Source: Chaetoderma sp. LZ-2023a (Eukaryota > Mollusca > Caudofoveata > Chaetodermatida > Chaetodermatidae). Taken from it: a DNA stretch of 64,000 bases. Below, piece after piece: positions 36,601 to 45,600 of this stretch (the first letter of the stretch is position 1; every line of letters begins with the position of its first letter). The position numbers and the translations under genes are program-made. The notes under the pieces were generated by a model. That model made no database searches. It saw only the letters and a program-made list of their open reading frames with translations, and was not told the DNA's origin. The stretch is taken from assembly GCA_034401795.1 (NCBI GenBank), contig CM067370.1:59259333-59323332 (forward strand). Reading direction: 5' to 3'.

Positions 36601-39600
36601 TTTTTATTTTTCAAAACAAATTCTTGAAACACAAAGAAATATACATAACTTCAATATCTAACCAGTTTTGATTTTGACTGTGTAACCGCGATACATATTT
36701 CACAGTTGAATATACCAAACCATTTACCAAGGACGTCCTACACACTCCTTGTCTATCAATCCAAACACCCACACCATAGTTGCCATATCAGAAGAGTGGA
36801 GCTCAAAAATGCCCACTACCAGTTGACAAAAGTTCGCCTCTGATGAGTTACGCTCAAGAACGAAACGCCATGAAGTCTGAATCAAAAACAGTGATTACAC
36901 ATGATCATTACCTACACAAACAGCCCAAAACTCTCCACTAAAGGAGCAATACCTCTACGAACTTGGCCTACAGAAACCCTTAGAAATTTATCATCAAAAT
37001 GACCTACAAGCAGTAAAAAAAACCTTACCCGCAAAAAAGGTTTTTCCAACCACCAAAATGAACAAACGTTAAAAAATTTACAACCGGTACAAATGACCAC
37101 AATCCCCTGTTTAAGACTATATGCTCGGCCTCAATGTGGTGCAGGGGTGTAACCCACTGGGTGTCAATCCAGACATTTGGAGGGGCTAACCAGAGCATTA
37201 TGCACAACGCTAATGGAATGACACTTGGGAGATCGAATCAACCGAAATGGTGCTCGCCCTGTGAGGATCCGCCAGGCAGGTGCAGCGCCGGGCTCCACGC
37301 CTCGAAGGAGCCCACCCTCAGCTACTGGAGGTCCCATCAACTCGTCTTGTGGAGCCAGATGAGGATGGAGAGCTACCGGCCAACTGAAAGAGAAGACCAA
37401 ACCCAGAGAACCCCAGTATCAACATCATGCACTGGAACGCAGAAGGGGTTACCAACAAGAAATCAGAGCTCGAACAGTTCCTGTACGAAAACAACATTGA
37501 TATCTGCTGCATCCAAGAGACACACCTGCAAGAAGGAAAACCATTTAAGATCAGAGGTTACCAGATTTTCCGGTGTTATCGAAGAGGAAGAAAGAAAGGC
37601 GGGGTGATCACCTTGGTCCGAAACAGCGTGAACGCCAGCCAGATCAAAACCTTTATGGGAGAGGCAGAATATATCAAGATCAAGGTAACAACCAGCAACT
37701 CTGTGATTGACATTGTCAATTATTACTGCCCTAATGACAAGAATCTCTCACTTGACACAATCCAGGTCCCGGACTGCCACTTCCTCATTGCAGGAAGACT
37801 TTAATAGCCAGTCCCAGAGCTGGGGATACAGAACACTTGATAAACGAGGAGAAGACATTGAAGCATGACAAGATCAAAAGCACCTTTTACTTGTCAACGA
37901 TCCCACAGATCAGCCTACCTTCTACTCGCGCCAGTGGCACTCGACAACAACGCCGGACTTGGCATTTTGTACAGAAGACATTCACAGCAACCTCAGTAGA
38001 GTGGTCGGATAGCAGTTAGGAGGAAGCGACCCCCGCACAGTCCTCTCTCTCTTTCTGGAAGTATTTCGACAAGTTCACCTCAACATCCAAGGTGGAACTA
38101 CAAATGGGCAAATTGGAGTCTGTTCGGCATTCGTTCCAGTGAGCGTACCCTAAATATAGCAGTAGAAGGGAGAAACATCAACAATGTGGTCAAGGAATTT
38201 AATTCAAGTATCCTCAAGGCTGCCAACGAAGCGACTCCTCGAGGGGTCAGGAAAAACTACCGCCCCTACTGGACAACAGAACTGCAAGCGGCACATGATA
38301 AACTAGACAAGGCCAGAGAAGATGCAGAGGGTAATCCCTGTCATGAAACCCACTTCACGCTACAACAAACTAAAGCCAGGTATCTAAAGACCAAGCTGGA
38401 GGTCAAAAGAAGAAGCTGGAGGGAAAAGACGGCAGGGTTTAATTTAGAGAGCCACAACAAAGCTATGGAGACTGACTAAAGCACTGAATGATGAGGGTGT
38501 CGGGGGAGAGAAGATTACTCTTGAAGAAGATGGATAAACACTGTCAGGAAAGATGGCTGCAGATGCCTTTGCGAAGGCATATGCAAAAGAAAGCAACATT
38601 TCTATACCACGAATGCGTCAAAAAGGTTAGAAAAGAGCAAAAGGAAAGAACAGACACCAATAGGGTTGGGCGATATTGCTCAAGGTATGACGATATCGGT
38701 ATCTCATTAAAATACCGCGGTATCACGATATATCGTCATTTGGGCGAGGTGTGGAGTTAGGGTGTAAACATAGAATAACATGTATTTCAAATTGTTGTGT
38801 CTGCAAGTTATTTTCATTAAATTTGTTGCATTGAAACCGTAAATTAAGATCGCCATGATTACCATTTCCGCATATTTAATACACGAAATTCCACACTTTG
38901 ACACCCTTCAATATACAGTTTAAAGCAACGAGTGTAATGCAACTAACCCATCACAAATAAGAAAAATAAAGGATTTTCTTCTGTTCTTGTGTTGTATTAT
39001 ATGTTATCTTTACCTCACGCTTTACCTCACGACAACTGTCAAAAGACTGAGCAAGGAATACGCATTAACTTCATCTTGCGGAAAGGAATTCTGCAGAACG
39101 AAATCTGATTGGCTGCCGTATCATACTTGAGCCAATCAGAATTCACACTGCAGAATTCCGACAGCTGTTATCACGGCCGCTGCTAGCATAGACGATGCAA
39201 ATTAATAAAAATAACGCTGTATGATTTTGAACGAGAACGAGCGTGAAGACTGGAAACAATTATATCAGATTTTATTTGGTCTGTAATATTAAATACTAAT
39301 TTGCCCCATTGTAGACCTATTCAAATTCGCTCACTACTTAGCGGTCCTATCCATTGATCTCAAGGCGTAGCCGGGATGTGTGAAATTAACCCAGTTAACT
39401 CTGCAGCCAAGACTGCCACAACTGATAGAAAACTGGAAATAATTAGGCATAAATTCTTTATTTTAAGGCCGTTTCACACTTAGAATAAATCCGTAATGTT
39501 ATACGTGGAATGAATTTTGATCTGATTCGTTTAAAAATGCTAAATATATTGTATAAAGTAACATAAAATCGCATAACGGTAAAGCAAGAGATTAACTGCC

Positions 39601-42600
39601 CCCTCACCCACCGTTCCAAGCTGTGGTATTGATAAGGGATTAAGTGTGTGTGGTTTCCTATCAACCTCAAAAGTTTTAAAGTTTAAATCTTTCACGGTCA
39701 GAAGAATGTTTAACCATGCAGATCAATGACTAATGGATAAATAGCTTGACCTGTAGTAATGACGTCATCAGAATGAAATGTGGGTAGTGCAAATGGTATT
39801 CCCCACTGACTAATACTCAGAATGAGGCAAGAAAAAACATGGCGTCGTCTATTTATGCAATTATGAAAAGTGAACAACAAAGGATTATTTTGTACTTTAA
39901 GTCATTTTATTAGCGCAAACAAACCATGAATTAAATGAACACAGATTATTTTGGAGTTTATTAAGTTTTTATTACCTTAGACAAAGACTAGATTATTACT
40001 TAAAGACTATTACTGGACCGAATAGAGGTAAGAGTATGACATTTCTAACTTAGTTATTTATATTATGCTCACAGTTAAAAGTGCAATATCGTCCTGTCGG
40101 TATTGACGATATTTACAATTTTTCGTAATTATGACGATTTCGGTATCGGTATTCGGTATATCGCGATATTGACAATAATATCGAAAAATCGCCCAACCCT
40201 AGACACCAACACTCATGATGCAATGAAAGTTGACATTAGTTTAGCAGAACTGAAGAAGTCTATCCGCCAATTGAAGAAGAAATCTCCCGGGCCAGATGGC
40301 ATTACGAATGAAATGATCCAACACCTTGGTAATGCATCTCTCCGCAAGTTGCTAGACATCTTTAATCTCAGTTGGACGAATGGAGAGGTTCCTCAGTGCT
40401 GGAAGGAAGCCAGAATGACTCCTATTCTGAAAAAAGGGAAGAACAAGACGAAAGTGCTGAGCTACCGTCCTATCAGTCTTACAAGCTGCATATGCAAGAC
40501 CATGGAGCGCATTGTCAACCAGCGGTTGCAGTGGTACCTGGAGTCGGAGAACATTATAGTTTCAGAGCAGGCTGGCTTCAGAAGATACAGGAGCACAGAA
40601 GATCAAACAACACATCTTGCACAGGTTATAGAGGACTTTTCAATCCAAGGTGATGCTAGCTGCCTTTATCGATCTGCAGAAGGCATTTGACAAGGTGTGG
40701 AAGGATGGCCTCCTCGTGAAGCTCCGGTGCACAGGCATCGGTGGCAACCTGTTCCGATGGACCAAGTCATACCTACACAATCGCAGAGCTAGGGTGCTGG
40801 TGGATGGACAATCTGGACAGAATGTATTGCTGAGACAAGTGGTACCACAAGGCAGAGTATTATCACCAACTCTGTTCATACTCTTCATTAATGACATTGT
40901 AGCAGAGCTTCCCAATGGGATCCAAGCAGCCCTCTATGCAGATGACCTCGTACTCTGGTGCACCGAGGAGTACACAACGACTGCCACGTACAGAATGCAG
41001 CCCACCTTGGACAGAATTACAGCTTGGGCCAATCGCTGGTGTATTACCATCAACAAAGAAAAATCATCAGCCATGCTATTCTCACTGTCCACCAAAACCA
41101 AGGTTGGCAATCTGACACTGGGCGGTACTCCACTCGAGTACGAGGACCAGCAGACATACCTGGGAGTCACCTATGACAGAAGATTAACATGGAAGGAGCA
41201 CATCCAGAATGCAGAGGCAAAGGCCAGAAGAAAGCTAAACATCATGAGGAAGCTGGCAGGAACAAAGTGGGGTGCCAATGAAAGGATCCTCAAGACCATC
41301 TACCTAGGTGCCGTACGACCACACCTTGAGTATGGATCCAGCTCATGGATGACAGCAGCTAAATCTCATCAACAGAACCTCGACAGAGTACAAAACCAGG
41401 CACTGCGCATCATCACTGATGGAATGAGATCAACATGAATAGAAAAAATGGAGCAGACAACAGGCATCCCCCCCACTTAGTAAAGGAAGGGAATGCAAAG
41501 CACTGATCTGCAAAGTTCAAATCGTTCAACAACCACCCGATGAAAATCAGGCAAGCACAGCTGTCATCAGGAAGACTTAAAAGATCAAGTTTTGTGAAAG
41601 AGACAAAAGCACTTCAAAGGAAACACCAAGAAATGTTGCCAGCACAAATAGAAGACCCAAACCACACCCTTGATCCTCCACCCTGGGAAAACAAACTAGA
41701 GAGCATAGCTATTCGCACCATAGTACATCATCTCACAACCAAAGATGAACACAGTGATGTGAGCAAGAAGGCCCTGACCCTAGCCATGCTGAAAGAAATG
41801 TACCCTCAGGAGACATGGATAAGGATCTACACAGATGGATCATCCAAAGATGCAATTAGGAGCGGAGGTGCCGGACTGCACACACAGTATCAAAACGGAC
41901 AACATGAGTCAGCTGCAATACCGACAGGCAAACACTGCACAAACTACAGAGCTGCGAAGCACTGGTCCATGCAGCTAATACCATCAGCAGAACAGCAGAC
42001 CCTATTGCACAGATTGTCTTTTTATCTGATGCCCGCTCCGTCCTTGAGGCTATCACCAAAGGTAAGCTGCCACAACTTGAAGAAGCACTACAAACCATCA
42101 AATGCTTTCGGATAGCATTGCAGTGGATCCCCTCACACTGTGGAGTCCAAGGAAATGAGGAAGCAGACAAGATGGCAAAGGTGCGTGCAGAAGAGGATCA
42201 GACAGAAAACATGGTTACACATACAGAGCTGAAGACTATCATCAAGTCACTCTATAGAACACCTCAATCAGAAGATGCCTACCATCATCTCTCGAGGCCA
42301 GAGCAAGTGACCATTTTTCGTCTCAGAACTGGACATAACAGACTAAACCAACACATGTACAGGCGGTTCCACCTTACGACATCGCCCGCTTGTCCTTGTG
42401 AAGAAGCAGAACAGACCACAGAGCACATACTTCAATGTTGCAGTACGTATCAGCTGCTGAGAGAAGAGATCTGGCCTTTGTCAACCTCTTTTTTTGAAAA
42501 GCTGTATGGGCCTGTGGAAGAACTGCAGAAAACCACAGATTTCACCTTGAGAACGGCTCTCCAAAAATATCACAACCGCCAAAAATCGGTCAAAACCGCC

Positions 42601-45600
42601 AAAAAAAGCACAACCGGTAGTCACAACCGATAAACTTGACCCCACCGGTAAAATACAGGCCAACCGGTAATAATGTTTGACCATACCGCCAAACCTCCTA
42701 AAATTTCAAATGGGGGAACCGTGAATCTGGGCTTTTTCTGCCCATATATAGTCACGATCGACTCGATCCACAGGCTCGCGCCCAGGAAGGGTATAAAAGG
42801 GACGAAACTTCCAGTCCAGATCATTCAGACTTTTGGTCTCACAGTGCGACCAAGCATTAGGCTAAATAACCTTCTACAAGTAGCTCATATAACTGACTCC
42901 ATTGTTATTCAGTTATTGAACAATGGATTCATCCAGCAAACCATTGCCACAGGAAACGGAGACAGTCACATTGTCTTCACTGTCCACACCGAGCCTAACC
43001 TCAGATCGGACACTACTCGCCAGGTCTAACACACCTGAATGCCACCATAAAACCACCACGGCTAACACCACCTGCAACCGAAGGAATGGCAAGCTCTTCA
43101 ACAGTGGACCCTCCAAGACCACCAGCTGTTAGAGCACAAAAACGGAAAAGGGCTGGAAACACTACGCACCTTCAAAATGAATCCAAGAACATCCGATATG
43201 ATATCGATATCAAACCTCCATAGGAATAAACGATACGACACACCTGTATCCACACATTTCAATAAACATGGACATTCTAGAACTGACATGCAGTTCAGAA
43301 TTATCTAGGTACTCTCATCAGACCCGGACGATGAAAACGCCACCCCATGGAGAAAACACAAAGAATGTCATCGGATACACCAGCTCCACACAATGGAGCC
43401 TATAGGCATAAACCTACCAGGATAAGGGACCCCTCTTCTCCGGGCTAACACACCCCATACGGGTGGACATGCCCAGTACGTTATTATTACCCTTTTATCT
43501 CTAAGGTGTCCCTAAGAATCCATCTTTCCAGTCAGATAATGTATCTACACATCTTTTGGCGACGTCATCACTTTCGCCATAAAAGATGCTATTAAATATG
43601 GCACTTTACGTGGCCTTCCGCACAACACTATTTCCCTGTATTAAATTTAAATTTAATTACACTATATAAAAGAACAACATAGACACATACTCTCCAAGTT
43701 GTCGTGCATCTATTTTATTAATTTTTTATTTTTCAAAACAAATTCTCGAAACACAAAAAAATGTACATAACTTCATTATCTAACCAGTTTTGATTTTGAC
43801 TTCGTGTAACTGCGATACATATTTCACCGTTGAACATACCAAACCATTTAGACTAGCCAAGCACGTCCTACACACTCCTTGTCTATCAATCCAAACACCC
43901 ACACCAGTAGTTGCCATATCAGAAAAAGGTGGAGTCCAAAAATGTCCACTCCCAGTTGACAAAACTTCGCCTCTGATGAGTTCCACTCAAGGAACGAAAC
44001 ACCATGAAGTCTGAATCAAAAACAGTGATGAATAGTGGGGCCTTATCCTGCTAGGTTTATGGGTGGAGTTTTCATCGTCTGGGTCTGATCATGTGGTCAT
44101 TTTTGATTCAGCGATGACCACACATGATCATTACCCACTCAAACAGCCAAAAACTCCACTAAAGGAGCAATACCTCTACGAACTTGACTTATAGAAACCC
44201 TTAGAAATTTATCACCAAAATGACCTACAACCGGTAAAAACCTAAACCGCCAAAAATGTTTTTCCAACCGCCAAAATGGACACAACTGATAAAAATAACC
44301 ACAACCACCAAAAAAGTTGCCCACCCACCAAAAATGGCAGAACCGGCAAAAAACTTACAAGCGCCAAAAAAGGCACAACCAGTAAAATAAGTCACAACTG
44401 GTAAACTTGACCCCCACCGGTAAAATACAGGTTAACCGGTAAAAATATTTGACCATACCGCCAAACCTCCAAAAATTTCTAATGGGGGAACCGTGAATCT
44501 TTTTTCTGCCCACATATAGCACAGGAAAATTACCCAAGATAGCCACCAACCTGTATGAGGCTTACGAGGAAATTGACAAAAGAATATGAATTTTTGCATT
44601 AAAAAGCACATTTTCACGCAAAATAGTGACCTTATAAAGATGAATGCACCAACAGGCACATCTGCGTATTATGACTGAGACATACCACAAGTTTCATTAA
44701 AATATCTGAAGCGGTTCTGTATAATATTCTGTTAACGAGATATTGTGGACGGACAGACACGTGCGATAATTACTATAGGGCACCTTCTGGTGTGGGCTCT
44801 AATTAGTAATTACTCATCCACAAATAATTTTATACCCACTAATAAGTGTTCAATACAAGAGGCTCACGAGGCCTGTATCGCTCACCTGGACCATAGGCAT
44901 CCCAACTAGAATGGTCATTAACAATAAGTAGAACTCTAATGAGTTGACCAGACTTTTAACAAGAAAACAGAGATCGTTTCTTTATCTCTCAACTTCTCTT
45001 GAACAAACTTTAATGGCCCTTAGTCATCCATATCATATTTCCAAAATTTCGGCCCAATACGTTCAGTGACTCTGGAGACGAAATTGCTTTCATGAAAACC
45101 AGGCCCAACCATTTGGCAAATCAAGTTCCCTAAAAACAAACTTGGTTCCGCTCGTGCCCTAAATGATATTTTATGACTTTTGAATCAATCGCTGTTTCTG
45201 TGAAGATTTTTAGACATTTCTAAAAATCGGCCAAATTCAAGATGGCCGCCAGACAAATTGGCTGATTGGCTTCGTTTGAACAAACTTGAATCTCTACAAC
45301 CTAAGGATGCTTTCTGCCAAATATAAATGAAATCAGCCCAGCAGTTCTAGAAGACATTTTAAATTTCCCATGGCTTTAATATGGGAACTTTTGGCGGGAA
45401 AATGATCCAAGATGACCGCCAAACCGTTTATCCGACAGTTTTGAAAATTGCAAATTTGAGATCAGAATACTCAAAAACATATATAAAACCAATTTTTAAC
45501 CTCAAAATCCATCAAATAAAAAATTCCAATTTTGCCGCCACACATGCTGTATTTTGATTGGCTCACTGCGGCCATGTTTTTTGATGGATCAACTTCCCTT

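Larger units (their letters stand above)
37101..42570 (+). mobile_element. Non-LTR retrotransposon with RNase H (I/Jockey-type), split by a hAT element
   Basis: In order: a short unidentified 5' frame, APE-like endonuclease, linker, reverse transcriptase, RNase H and a Cys-rich C-terminal block ([17 protein letters not shown]). RNase H after RT is a trait of the I group. Both edges sit inside an ACCGGT array, so it jumped into the Penelope-like repeat. A 1541-base hAT-type element later landed in the linker. Frameshifts and a lost endonuclease His show it is inactive. No poly-A tail or clear target duplication was found. Confidence 0.75.
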
